Assembly (NCBI GenBank): GCA_963782885.1
Contig: CAWALL010000020.1
Coordinates: 62,001-126,000, forward strand
Direction of reading: 5' to 3'
Length of the DNA: 64,000 bases
Source: DATAOG01 sp963782885
GTDB taxonomy: Bacteria; Pseudomonadota; Alphaproteobacteria; Geminicoccales; Geminicoccaceae
Shown in pieces: positions 8,289-17,582 of this stretch. Position 1 is the stretch's first letter, and each line of letters opens with the position of its first letter. A program made the translations under genes and the position numbers. A model generated the notes under the pieces. The model did no database searches and was not told where the DNA came from. It saw nothing but the letters and a program-made list of their open reading frames with translations.

Positions 8289-10079
8289 TAGTGAATTTTC
8301 TGGATAACCTGTCCGAGCCCTGGACCATCGAAGAGGCCCGTGACCTCGTCTTCGGTACGGTTAGCGACGCCTTCTTCGAGAGCTCCTACCACCAGACCTG
8401 GCTCGTCGGTGACGTGTTCGGCTGGTTCCCGCTACCGATCAACAGCACCTGCTCGGAAGTGGCGATCCGGGCCGCGGCGGACGAAGCTGCAGCAAACAGC
8501 GGCACAGACCTATCCGGATACAGCCGGCTGGTCTACGTCTTTCCGCACATCGCTTGCTTCTGGTCGGGCTTGGCTACCGTCGGCGGTAATCCGTCTCGCG
8601 CCTTCATCAACGGCCGCTTCCAGGTCGATGTCGTCGGACACGAGCTCGGGCACGGTCTCGGTCTGCTGCATTCCAACGCCCTGGACTGTGGATCGGTCGC
8701 CCTCGCCGAGAACTGTGACCTCAGGCCATATGGGGATTACTTGGACATCATGGGCAACCGGACCCCGGGCCACTTCAACGCGTTCCAAAAGGAGCGCCTC
8801 GGATGGCTCGGGTTCGGGAGCTCGCCGGGTCTCGACGTCGTCGACCTCGACGGCAGCTACGCACTCGAGCCTTACGAAATCGAGCCCGCCGCCGCGCCGG
8901 CCGGCGCGAAGATCCTTCGCTACGTCGACCCGGCGACCGGGCGCGGCAACTGGTTGTACCTCGAATACCGACAGGCGCTCAACTTCGACGACTTCCTTGC
9001 CGGCAACACCAACGTCCTGAACGGGGTCGTAGTTCATAAAGCCGTCGAAGGTGACCCTTACAGCAGTCAGCTCCTCGACCTGACGCCGGAGAGTATGCCC
9101 AGCGACTTCAACGATCCGGCCCTCGCGGTGGGCGAAAGCCTGTTCGATGCAGCGTCGGGCGTGACCGTCACCACCGACTGGGCCGATAGCAACGGGGCAG
9201 TGGTGACAGTGAATTTCGGCGCTCCGGTCTGCGGACCCGCCGACCCCGAGGTCGCGATAGCGCCTGCGGAGAGCCAATGGGTGGCGCCCGGCACGAGTGT
9301 GCTGTTCACGATCACGCTGACCAGCCACGACAATGTTGCCTGCGCTGCCACCGCGTTCGATCTCGACGCTCTGGTTCCGCCCGGCTGGCTCGCCGCGCCG
9401 GCTGACCCGTCAGTGACGCTGCCGCCCGGGGCGAGCGCGACCACGACGCTCGAGATCGTATCGCCCCTGGCAGCCTCAGACGGCTTCTACGACATCACGG
9501 TCACGGCCGCGAACCGGGACGACCCGGCCTACGCGGCCTCCGCGACGGCGGCCTATGTCGTCGACTCGAGCGTCGTCAACGCGCCGCCGCTGGCCGCCGA
9601 CGATGCCGTCGCAACGGTCCAGGAGACGGCGGTCGTGGTCGACGTCCTGGCCAACGACGTCGACCCGGAAGGCGCTCCGCTGCAGGTCACGGCGGCGACC
9701 GACGGCTCGAAACGGCGCCGTCACCATCAATGCCGATGCTACCGTCACCTACGCCCCGGCCGCCAGGTTCAAGGGCACGGACGCCTTCCAGTACACGGTG
9801 TCCGACGGCCTCAACTCCGCCGCAGCGACAGTGACTGTCGCGGTGGAGAAGCGAACCGGGGGCAAGGGCAAGCCGCACTGAAGCTCGCCCCTGGCTCGTG
9901 CAAGGTGGTCGGCATGCAGCCGGAAAAAGAGGAGCGGCGATCGGGTGCCCCACCGCCCTCTCGGCGTCCGCCGGGATGAGCGGGATCGATGGCGACGCGT
10001 TCCTGCAGGTCGGTGCCGGACCTCGCCAAGCCCGGCCGCCCGGGCTGTCGGTCGCCCCTTGCCGGTCCCGGCACCGGGA

Positions 10080-10919
10080 TCACGAGCCTTTGCCCGCCTC
10101 GGCGATCAGCTCCTCGATCGTCTGCTGGAACGCCGCGTAGGGCTGTGCCCCGCGAATCATCTTGGTGACCTTGAGCTCGTCCGGCGAGTCCGGGTCGGTG
10201 ACGCCGAGGAAGAACGAGGGCGTGCCGGTGACGCCGGCAGCCTGGCCGGCCCGGAGGTCCGCGCGCACGCGCGGGGCGTATTTGCCGCTCTCGACGCACT
10301 CCTTGAAGCTGGCCATGTCGAGGCCGAGCGCCTCGGCGTGATCCAACAGATCGCTCGGCTGCAGTTTGGTCTGGTCCTCGAAGAAGCGCGCCCCGATCTC
10401 CCAGTACTGCCCCTGATCGCCGGCGCACAGCGCCGCTTCGGCGGCCTTGAACGCCTGCGGATGGAGCGACTCGATCGGAAACTCGCGCTGCACATATCTG
10501 AGCTTGCCGGCGTCGACATAGTCTTCGACCAGCTGCTGCTTGGTGCCCAGGCTGTGACGCCGGCAGAACGGGCACTGAAAGTCGGTGAACTCGACCAGCG
10601 TGACCGGCGCGTCCGGCCGGCCGAGCGAGGGTGCGCCGCCGGTCGCGAGATCGAACGGCTCCCCAGGGCCCGTGCTCGGGGGCCGGGCGGCGACCCGCTG
10701 TTGCAGCAATTGCTTGATCGCCGCGAGGTCGTTCAGGATGGCCTGCTGATTTTCCTTCAGCGTCTGGATCTCGGACTTCAGCTCCTGCAGCTGGTCGGCG
10801 GACTGGGCGTGGCTCAGGTCGGCGCCCGAAAGCGACAGTCCGACGAGCGCCACGAGCGCCACGACCGACCGCCGCCCGGCCGCCGCAGTTCCCGCGGACA
10901 GAAGGTTCTTCAAAGCCAT
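10080..10919 (-). CDS. exported DsbA-family thiol oxidoreductase with coiled-coil linker
   Basis: A 279-residue protein starting at ATG 10919 with GAGGAG upstream. A signal peptide (VVALVALVGLSLSGADLSHA) is followed by a coiled coil (about residues 40-72, LQELKSEIQTLKENQQ) and a thioredoxin-fold domain with the active site CPFC in EFTDFQCPFCRR. The cis-Pro loop is GVTGTPSFFLG. Such proteins oxidise or isomerise disulfides in periplasmic clients; the coiled coil suggests oligomerisation, as in BdbD/ScsC-like enzymes (inference). It lies just after a terminator for the neighbouring secreted-protein gene, whose product is Cys-rich and could be a client. Confidence 0.88.
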   Translation of the reverse strand: MALKNLLSAGTAAAGRRSVVALVALVGLSLSGADLSHAQSADQLQELKSEIQTLKENQQAILNDLAAIKQLLQQRVAARPPSTGPGEPFDLATGGAPSLGRPDAPVTLVEFTDFQCPFCRRHSLGTKQQLVEDYVDAGKLRYVQREFPIESLHPQAFKAAEAALCAGDQGQYWEIGARFFEDQTKLQPSDLLDHAEALGLDMASFKECVESGKYAPRVRADLRAGQAAGVTGTPSFFLGVTDPDSPDELKVTKMIRGAQPYAAFQQTIEELIAEAGKGS

Positions 10920-10940
10920 GGCTCCTCGTTCTCCTCGGTC

Positions 10941-10976
10941 AAGAAAAGGGGGCGATGGGGTCTCCCCCATCGCCCC
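10941..10976 (-). terminator. strong rho-independent terminator
   Basis: On the minus strand a perfect 12-bp GC stem (GGGGCGATGGGG pairing with CCCCATCGCCCC, 10949-10976) is followed immediately by CTTTTCTT. It sits about 50 bases past the stop of the 11028-12731 gene and just upstream of the DsbA-like gene, so it should end the upstream transcript. Confidence 0.85.
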
Positions 10977-11027
10977 GACACATCAGCTTCGTAACGTGTA
11001 GCGTGTCCTAGTAGGGCCTCTAGTGTC

Positions 11028-12731
11028 TCACGGACACAGCGCGCATTCCGCCATGGCTGGCTGCTCCGTGACAGGATTGCCCAAGATGTCGGTGCCGTTG
11101 GCCGCCACCGTATCCTTGAAGACCACGAGCGACGGATCGGTGGTCCCGGTGCCGGTTGCGTCGTTGGCTTCCGACGGGAAGTACGAACCCGAGTAGGGTG
11201 CGCAGGCACCCGGCGTGTCACTCGGATTGTCGGGATCCGCAGGCGCAACCAAGCTAACCCCCGAGAGTAAGGTTCCAGCCTTGTCATCCACCACGGAGAC
11301 GTCGGTGAGGCCTGAGTCTCCGATGTTGCAGACGTCGCCCGAGACATTGACCTCGGCCGCGACCACGAGTGGACTGCCGGTCACCGTGACCACGGATGAG
11401 CAATCCTTGGTGACCGAGAGAGCGGCACTGATCTGGAGATTCGGACAGGTGGCCGTCCCGGTGTCGCTCAGCGTCGCTGTCCCGCCATCCGTCAAAGCGG
11501 CGGTGGCCGTGACCGTATCCGTCAGCCCGTTGTCGTCGAGCGGCACCGTGATGGTCGCGGCATAGTCGACACTGTCTCCACCAGCCAGCTCGGCGTCGCC
11601 CCCCACCGGATCAAACACGAGGCTACCCGTATCGAACGCGGGGCTGTCCGTCACGTTGATGTCGAACACCGTGCCGAATCCGGTGTTGGTGACCGTGCCG
11701 GTGATGTCGTAGATGATCATGTCTTCGGCGTCATTGAGCCGCGGGTTCGCGCAGGCCTTGTCCACCTCGATGCCGCAGACCGGGAAGGAATCCAGCACGA
11801 AGTCCTTGAGCGACGCGGTGAACGAGCTGGACGAGCGGCTCTCGGCCATGAAGCTCGCGAAGCAGGTATCCCCGGGGATCACCTGGCTCAGGTTGATGCC
11901 GCCCTCGAAGAACGACTCGAAGGGGAACGCACCAGTCGTCCCGTTCTTGGCCGTGTAGGGCCAGGGCGCGGTCGAGTCCGCCCCGGGTGCGGCATTGGCC
12001 GTGCCCTCCTCGTTGGTGATGGCGCAGACGTCGTCGCCCGTCGCGATCGTGCTGCAAACCGCCCCGGCGCCCGACGCGCCCGTAATAAGCCGCAGGTTCT
12101 GGGCCGCACACTGACCGGCTGTGGGGTTGGGGCCGGCCGCCTTCGTACAGCTCGGGTCCCATTCGACCACCTGGATCAACGGCACGGCATTGGTTGCCTG
12201 CGGGAAGTTGACCAGCACCAAGGTATCGCCCGTCGTGTGCGTGCCACTGAAAGTCCCGTTCGGGTTCCTGGAGACCAGGGACTTGAAGAACCAGAAGCCG
12301 AGGAAGGCGTCCCCGTTGTTGTCGAAGCGGTCCGCACCGAAGTAGACGATCAGGTCGCCCTTGTCGTTGTAAGCCGCGGCGTAGGCGTTGGTGATGTCGT
12401 CCTTGTCCGGGACGGAGCCGTTTTTCCAACTCCACTGCGAGACGTCCTGAATGTCCTTCTTGCCCCCGTCGAAGATCGTCTCGGGCGCGGGATCGGCGTT
12501 TATGCCGGTGAAGACGTCGGGGCTCCCGCCATCGTTGGCTCCGTTGTGATAGAGTTCCTCCCAGTCGTCCGGAGGAGCAGTGCCATTTTGTACCGCATTG
12601 CCGTCCAGCTCGAATAGCTCGAGGTCGTGGACGGCCCAGGCCGGCGTCGTCGCAAACGCGACGCCGCCGAGGAAGAGCGCGGTTGCGGCAAGGAGCCGCG
12701 GCGCCCGTATCTTGAAAAGGTCCTCCAACAT
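11028..12731 (-). CDS. large secreted protein with DUF11-like repeats
   Basis: A 567-residue protein. The ATG at 12731 follows GAGGGGACAG. The signal peptide (LLAATALFLGGVAFATTPAWA) should be cleaved after AWA. The N-terminal half is a beta-rich domain with no catalytic motif that I recognise (for example YNDKGDLIVYFGADRFDNNG). The C-terminal half has repeated DUF11-like units: ITGTVTNTGFGTVFDINVTD, DSVDYAATITVPLD, and LQISAALSVTKDC. Several Cys residues suggest disulfides. It was probably an extracellular or surface protein; the function is unknown. It is monocistronic, with a strong terminator at 10941-10976. Confidence 0.75.
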   Translation of the reverse strand: MLEDLFKIRAPRLLAATALFLGGVAFATTPAWAVHDLELFELDGNAVQNGTAPPDDWEELYHNGANDGGSPDVFTGINADPAPETIFDGGKKDIQDVSQWSWKNGSVPDKDDITNAYAAAYNDKGDLIVYFGADRFDNNGDAFLGFWFFKSLVSRNPNGTFSGTHTTGDTLVLVNFPQATNAVPLIQVVEWDPSCTKAAGPNPTAGQCAAQNLRLITGASGAGAVCSTIATGDDVCAITNEEGTANAAPGADSTAPWPYTAKNGTTGAFPFESFFEGGINLSQVIPGDTCFASFMAESRSSSSFTASLKDFVLDSFPVCGIEVDKACANPRLNDAEDMIIYDITGTVTNTGFGTVFDINVTDSPAFDTGSLVFDPVGGDAELAGGDSVDYAATITVPLDDNGLTDTVTATAALTDGGTATLSDTGTATCPNLQISAALSVTKDCSSVVTVTGSPLVVAAEVNVSGDVCNIGDSGLTDVSVVDDKAGTLLSGVSLVAPADPDNPSDTPGACAPYSGSYFPSEANDATGTGTTDPSLVVFKDTVAANGTDILGNPVTEQPAMAECALCP

Positions 12732-12769
12732 GATAGCTGTCCCCTCGCTTCTTTGTGGAGCATGGGTGG

Positions 12770-13095
12770 CGTCTCGGCGTCACCGCTCGAGACTCCCCCC
12801 GGCCCCGCCCTGCCAGGCGGGGCCGAATTTCGTTCAGCGCCCCGACCGTCTCGGCCATGACAACCCGCTGCTTGCGCCAGATGATGCCGGCCAGCTCCTC
12901 GACCAGGTGGTATTCAGTCGGTCCGTTCGGCCTGTGCTCCGCGACCAGGCTTTCCAGCAGATCGTCGTACCCCCTCGGATCCTCCCAGGGCAGCACCAGA
13001 TGCCGGGAGAGGATCCCGTGCCGAACGGCGTTAAGACGGCTTCGCTCGTAGCCCGTGGCCAGCGGCGGGTTGACCTGGAGGTTGTCGTCGATCAT
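12770..13095 (-). pseudogene. truncated conserved hypothetical (RLNAVRHG family)
   Basis: Starts at ATG 13095 and reads RLNAVRHGILSRHLVLPWED, then PTEYHLVEELAGIIWRKQR. This is a pattern I know from hypothetical proteins near transposons and plasmid genes in alphaproteobacteria and planctomycetes. After about residue 75 the similarity ends, yet the frame stays open and runs across the start of the next gene. The natural C-terminus is therefore missing and the fragment was probably truncated by rearrangement. Function unknown. Confidence 0.5.
12801..12824. terminator. GC-rich hairpin, possible terminator
   Basis: A perfect 9-bp inverted repeat (GGCCCCGCC and GGCGGGGCC around a 6-base loop). 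On the plus strand it is followed by GAATTTCG, a weak T-tract; on the minus strand there is none. It lies between the truncated gene on its right and the secreted-protein gene on its left. Confidence 0.35.
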
Positions 13096-13172
13096 ATCCG
13101 AAATTCCCCTTGCTGCCTCAAGACAGGCGTTCGCTGTGGTGGTGCTTGCCAGCACGGTGAGTACTGGGCTCG

Positions 13173-13526
13173 TCATGCGGCTGCCGTCCGCTCTGCCCGG
13201 CGACCGCGGGCCAGGGCCGCGAGTATCATCACGCCACCCATCCCCAGAATGTCGGGCGGACGGACGTCCGGCGGGATGCTGGCGAGGAGATGCGCCTCCG
13301 CGGACAAGGCGGCAGCCAGCGGCGGCAAGGAAGGCAAGGTGACGGGCTTGCGTGGCCTAGCGGCCGGCACGGGCGGCCGCTCAACATCGAAGTCCACGAG
13401 CTCGCCGACCAAGCCTTGCAGTACGGGTGCGAGGGTCGGGCAGGTCCGCCCGAACCAGGGCGCGCGCAACCGGGCCGCGTTGGCCTTCGCGACGATAGCT
13501 AGCCTTGAGCAGGTCCTCAAAAACAC
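13173..13526 (-). CDS. hypothetical ORF, possibly the displaced end of the upstream fragment
   Basis: This frame has reasonable coding character (RLAIVAKANAARLRAPWFGR, then DFDVERPPVPAARPRKPV) and ends at TGA 13173. It has no convincing start of its own. The upstream pseudogene on the same strand shifts into this frame near 13520, so it may be that gene's C-terminal part. No recognised domain. Confidence 0.3.
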   Translation of the reverse strand: MFLRTCSRLAIVAKANAARLRAPWFGRTCPTLAPVLQGLVGELVDFDVERPPVPAARPRKPVTLPSLPPLAAALSAEAHLLASIPPDVRPPDILGMGGVMILAALARGRRAERTAAA

Positions 13527-14240
13527 CCTGAATTCTCCAAATAGAATCTCTATTTGGGCTTTTCCGAGTGTTTTTAGCCGCGTAGTGCACGGCGTTCTCC
13601 GCTTCCTTCGTGGTGGCCCACAGGTCGGGGAACGCCTTAACGAGATCGCGGGCGCTCAGCGGCAGCACGCCACACCGCTCGAAGGCATGGGCGAACTTAC
13701 CCGGGCGCAGCTCAACCCACGACAGAGCATGGTCGACGGTGATGTCCAGTGCCAGGTTGGTCAGGACGATGATCCGGCGCTGGTTGAAGACCGGGCGCAC
13801 CCGATCGACGGCCTGGACGATCTCGGCTTCTCATACCTGTTCAAGCATAGTCTGGCACCACGGATCCGGATGAACCTGCACCTCCGTGACGTTCGGGCCA
13901 CCTTCGTTGCGCACGCGCCGTCCTCGAGCCTGCAGGACGTACTCGCCCACGGGGAGGAACGGCTCGGCGTCCATAGCTGTAAAAGGGCGCGTGAGCGCCT
14001 CGATGGCCTGTGCTGATGGCTGTTCGCGACCCATGACGACTGCGGTTTGGCAGGTTTCGAAGCTGTTCAGGCCACGCAGCGCACCGAAGTGTGCGGTGCT
14101 CACGTGTTCGGGCAGGTCGTCGAGCAAGACTTCCTCGGCCGCCTTGTATGTGACCAGTAGGACCTGGCCGGGCAACAGGCGGAGCGTCTCGATCACCTGT
14201 TGGCGCAGCCGCTCGGCTTCATGCGAGTGCTGTCGAGCTG
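13527..14240 (-). pseudogene. remnant of a plasmid/phage DNA-metabolism-like protein
   Basis: The sense starts mid-protein near 14240 (IETLRLLPGQVLLVTYKAAE, then STAHFGALRGLNSFETCQTA). It shifts frame once near 13830 and continues as VRPVFNQRRIIVLTNLALDI. The style (a helicase-like LLVTYK strand, then a region of the type GALRGLNxF) resembles C-terminal parts of phage or integrative-element helicase/primase proteins; this is inference. It is truncated at the N-terminus where the DUF3489 gene begins to abut it. Confidence 0.4.
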
Positions 14241-14262
14241 ATCGGTATCCATGGCGCGCTCC

Positions 14263-14933
14263 TCAGCCGGTGATCCGGTAGACGGTGGTGCTGCCCTTAG
14301 CCCCGACTTGTTCGGGCCGACCTCGCGGGTGCGGGTGGCCTCGACCGTGAGCCCGAGCTTCTTCTTGAGCGCGCCGGAGATGGCGCCGCGGATGGTGTGG
14401 TGCTGCCATCCGGTGGCCGCCGCGATCTGCTCGACCGTGGCGCCCTCGGGGCGCTTGAGCATCTCGATCATCTGCGCCTGCTTGGTGCCGGCGCGCGGCG
14501 TGGGCTTCTCCCTCGGCTCACCGGACACCCCCGGCTCGCTGGTGGCCCGAGCGGTCGTCCTGGCCTTCTTGCCTTTGGCCGGCCTACCCTTCGCGCGCTT
14601 CTTCGCGCCATTGGCCTCGCTGGCGGCCGCAGGGGCGTCGGCCGCACTGCCGGGATCGGCCGACGTCGGGGCCGTGTCGGCCGCCGCGGGCGCTTCGTCC
14701 TCGTCCGCCTCGACGCCGATCGCGGCCATGCCCTCGCTGGTGATGACCACCCGCTCGGGTCCGCCGTCGCCGCCGAGGACCCGGATCAGGCCGCGGTTGC
14801 GGAGGCTGTCCATCACCTTGGTGAGGGCGCCGCCCTTGAGGTTCACTCCGTCGGGCAGGGGCAGAACCGAGAGGTCGGCGCGCTGCGCGGCGGCGCTGAG
14901 GATGACGAGCTGGGTGTCGCTGAGCGTGGTCAT
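14263..14933 (-). pseudogene. DUF3489 protein with a late frameshift
   Basis: ATG 14933 begins MTTLSDTQLVILSAAAQRAD, the hallmark of DUF3489 proteins. A winged-helix-like N-terminal half and a long Ala/Lys-rich linker follow. The second half carries KQAQMIEMLKRPEGATVEQI and the helix-turn-helix-like TGWQHHTIRGAISGALKKKL. Near 14295 one extra base throws the last residues out of register; the correct end (STTVYRITG, stop at 14263) is in the next frame. These proteins typically accompany serine recombinases and phage-like modules and are presumed DNA-binding. Confidence 0.7.
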
Positions 14934-15031
14934 GGGAGGATCTCCACCATCGGAGAGCACCATCGCCCTCCTACGACCCTGAGCCCCGGCGGCGACTGGC
15001 CGCGCGGGGCGTGGGCGGGAGATCGGGGCAC

Positions 15032-15271
15032 TTACGCGGCGTGCTCGCCTTCGTTGAAGGCCATCTCCGTGATGCGCTTGAGCAGCTCGGTGTAATGCTG
15101 CAGGGTGCCGACATGGCACCAGGTGATCTCGTCGGGGCTGTAGTTGAAATGATCGTCGCTGGATGCCTGGAGCCGAGCAAGCGCCTCGTCGATCTCGGCC
15201 TTCTTGGAAAGGAAGGCGGCGAGCGCCTCCTCCTTCGACTTGGCGAGCTGGCTTTGCAACTTCGGGCTCAT
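15032..15271 (-). CDS. hypothetical phage-associated protein (79 aa)
   Basis: ATG 15271 lies seven bases after GGAG, which favours it over an ATG fifteen bases upstream. The product is helical and charged (QLAKSKEEALAAFLSKKAEI), then has an aromatic segment (HFNYSPDEITWCHVGTLQHY). No family is recognised. It sits divergently from the terminase small-subunit gene, in the remnant of a phage packaging region. Confidence 0.5.
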   Translation of the reverse strand: MSPKLQSQLAKSKEEALAAFLSKKAEIDEALARLQASSDDHFNYSPDEITWCHVGTLQHYTELLKRITEMAFNEGEHAA

Positions 15272-15387
15272 CTTCGTACTCCGCATCAGTAACTTTGCTG
15301 AGCCTATGAATGCTTCTTCCGGCGCGATTATCAAGCGAAAAAGACGATCGAAAACAGAGACTTACGACTTGACTTCCGGGCACTTGT

Positions 15388-15966
15388 ATGGATCGGACGG
15401 CCAGTAATCGGGAGCTTGCCCGGCAGCTCGGGGTGAGCGAGACAGCGGTGCGCCGGGCGGAGAAAGCCGGCCGGATCGGCCGCGAGCCGGACGGCGCCTG
15501 GGATCTGGCCAAGGTCAAGGCGGCCTGGGCCGGCAATACCGATCCGGCGCAGCAGCGGCCTCCCCGAAGCAGCAGGATGACGGGCAAGCATCGAACGATG
15601 AAGCCGGTGCCCGAGGCGGCGCTCGGCGCGGTGCGCGAGACCCTGCGCGAGCACGGCGAGCCGGTCTCCGCCGGCGGCATGACCTTCATGCAGGCGCGCA
15701 CCGCCAATGAGGTGCTCAAAGCCCAGGAGCGCCGGCTCCGCCTGCAACAGATGAAAGGCGAGCTGGTCGACCGGGCCAAGGCCGTGGCGCAGGTGTTCCG
15801 GCTGGCCCGGGACGAGCGCGATGCCTGGATCAACTGGCCGGCGCGGGTGGCGGCGATGATCGCGGCCGAGCTCGAGGTCGACACCCACAAGCTGCACACC
15901 GTGCTCGAGCGCCAGGTGCGCGAGCACCTGAACGAGCTGGCCGAGGTCCGGCCGAGCCTGCGCTAA
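15388..15966 (+). CDS. phage terminase small subunit (Nu1-like)
   Basis: A 192-residue protein from ATG 15388. The N-terminal winged helix-turn-helix reads SNRELARQLGVSETAVRRAE, the DNA-recognition part of Nu1/terminase small subunits. The remainder is the long helical segment seen in the family (ANEVLKAQERRLRLQQMKGE, then RDERDAWINWPARVAAMIAA). It recognises phage DNA for packaging together with the large subunit. It is intact, whereas the large-subunit gene just downstream is cut off. Confidence 0.82.
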   Translation: MDRTASNRELARQLGVSETAVRRAEKAGRIGREPDGAWDLAKVKAAWAGNTDPAQQRPPRSSRMTGKHRTMKPVPEAALGAVRETLREHGEPVSAGGMTFMQARTANEVLKAQERRLRLQQMKGELVDRAKAVAQVFRLARDERDAWINWPARVAAMIAAELEVDTHKLHTVLERQVREHLNELAEVRPSLR

Positions 15967-15991
15967 TCGTCGCCACCAGGAGATCCGGTTC

Positions 15992-16120
15992 ATGAAGGCG
16001 CTGCGTCATCACCCGTTGCTGGTCGGCACGGCCGAGTTGCTGGTCGACGCTGTCCGCTACGTCGCCATCGTGCTCGTCGTGCTCCTGCTTGTGGGGCAGC
16101 TTGCGAAAGTCGCGTTCTGA
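15992..16120 (+). CDS. 42-residue membrane protein between terminase genes
   Basis: ATG 15992 follows AGGAG at a nine-base spacing. The product is MKALRHHPLL, then a single strongly hydrophobic helix (VRYVAIVLVVLLLVGQLA) and a short basic end. Its place between the terminase small and large subunit genes suggests a small phage membrane protein; function unknown. Confidence 0.5.
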   Translation: MKALRHHPLLVGTAELLVDAVRYVAIVLVVLLLVGQLAKVAF

Positions 16121-16130
16121 ATCAGCGCCG

Positions 16131-16440
16131 ATGATCAGCCCCGATCCGCACGGAAGATCATGACGGCGCCGATGCGATCGAGCGCGCCTGGCGGGATGGG
16201 CTCAAGCCCGACCCGCTGCTGACGGTCTCGGAATGGGCGGACCGTTACCGGGTTCTGTCGCAGCGGGCGTCCTCGGAGCCCGGGCGCTGGCGGACCGACC
16301 GCACGCCGTACCTCAAGGAGATCATGGACTGCCTGTCGCCGGCGTCACCCGTGCAGCGGGTCGCGCTCATGAAGGGCGCGCAGATCGGCGGCACCGAGTG
16401 CGGTAATTGTTGGGTAGGCTACGTGATCCACCAGGCGCCC
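16131..16440 (+). pseudogene. phage terminase large subunit (GpA-like), N-terminal fragment
   Basis: About 100 residues of GpA-type large terminase are visible: LLTVSEWADRYRVLSQRASS, then EPGRWRTDRTPYLKEIMD and VALMKGAQIGGTECGNCWVG, which includes the Walker-A-like ATPase loop. A one-base slip near 16158 separates the ATG at 16131 from this frame. At about 16436-16444 the sequence switches abruptly into a transketolase gene running the other way, so the ATPase and nuclease domains are lost. Confidence 0.75.
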
Positions 16441-17543
16441 TTGGGATCGGCCGGGAAGCTCGGCAGGTCGCGGTCCCACCCCGCCGGCAGCTCGCGCCGC
16501 TGCATCTGCTCGATCTCGGTGGCGAGCTCCGGGAACTGCTCGCGATAAGCGGCAAAGAGCGCCTCCCAGTCGCGCCGTGCCTTGGCGCCGCGCGCGCCGA
16601 TCCCGGCATCGAACTGCTCCAGGACCCCGTCGGGCACGAGGAACCTGGCATCCTCCGGCCAGCCATAGGCGCGCTTGGTGAGCCGGACCTCCTCCTCGCC
16701 CAAGGGCTCGCCATGGGCTGCCGCGGTATCGATCTTGTGCGGCGAGCCATAGCCGATGTGGCTGTCCAGGATGATCAGGCTCGGCCGGCCCTTGGTGCTC
16801 CGGAAGACCGCGAGCGCATCCTCGATCCGCTCGAGATCATTGGCATCGCCGACCCGCAGCACGTTCCATCGATAGCTGAGGAAGCGCGCCGCGACATCCT
16901 CGGTGAACGTGATGCGCGTGTTGCCTTCGATCGTGATGTGATTGTTGTCGTAGATCCAGCACAGGTCGTCGAGGCCGAGATGGCCGGCCAGCGAGGCCGC
17001 CTCCGAGCCGACCCCTTCCATCAGGCAGCCGTCGCCGCAGACCGCATAGATGTCGTAGTCGAACAGCTCGAAGCCGGGCTGGTTGTAGCGGCTGGCAAGC
17101 CACTTCCGCGCGATCGCCATGCCGACGCTGGTCGCGATCCCCTGGCCCAGCGGGCCCGTCGTCGTCTCGACCCCGGACACCCAGTGGTACTCCGGGTGCC
17201 CCGGCGCCTTGCTGTCGAGTTGGCGGAAGTGGCGGATGTCGTCGAGCGTGACCGACGGCTCGCCCAGGCGTTCGTACTCCGCGTTCACCGCCCGGGTGCC
17301 CGTCAGATACAGCACGGACCACAGCAGCATCGAGGCATGGCCGTTCGACAGAACGAAGCGGTCGCGGTTGGGCCAGATCGGATCCTGCGGATCGAAGCGC
17401 AGGACCCGGTTCCAGAGCGTATAGACCAGCGGGGCCAGCGCCATCGGCGTCCCAGGATGGCCCGACTTCGCCTGCTGGACCGCGTCGATCGAGAGCGTCC
17501 GGATCGTGTTGATCGCCAGTTGATCGAGCTCGGTCCTGGTCAT
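16419..17543 (-). pseudogene. tkt: transketolase, C-terminally truncated
   Basis: ATG 17543 starts an unmistakable transketolase (INTIRTLSIDAVQQAKSGHP, GHASMLLWSVLYL, the thiamine-diphosphate motif GDGCLMEGVGSEAA to NNHI, and ILDSHIGYGSP). After the conserved DPKG the sequence runs into phage terminase DNA and stops. About 374 residues remain of an enzyme normally near 660. The ThDP-binding domain is kept, but the central pyrimidine-binding and C-terminal domains are gone, so no activity is expected. It is the last gene of the leftward sugar-phosphate operon. Confidence 0.9.
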
Positions 17544-17582
17544 GTCGCTCCACTCCCCTTCCTGCGTCCGCGCTTCGATCGG

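Larger units (their letters stand above)
6440..9881 (+). pseudogene. secreted M11 (gametolysin)-like zinc metalloprotease, split by IS630 and frameshifted
   Basis: The 5' part (to 7126) starts at TTG 6440 behind GGGAGAG and encodes a signal peptide (RRYLALVLLAAVIFPTSGA). The 3' part resumes at 8291. Removing IS630 and one TA copy joins GTAVLLV to NFLDNLSEPW in frame, matching the start of M11 catalytic domains. Then follow GDVFGW, the zinc site HELGHGLGLLH (about 8639-8671) and a DIMG Met-turn. The C-terminal half has an Ig-like domain and a tandem-type Ig/cadherin module (PPLAADDAVATVQE to FQYTVSDGLNSAAATVTVAV). A one-base insertion near 9708 breaks that last module. The ancestral product was an exported protease of about 760 residues. 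Confidence 0.85.
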
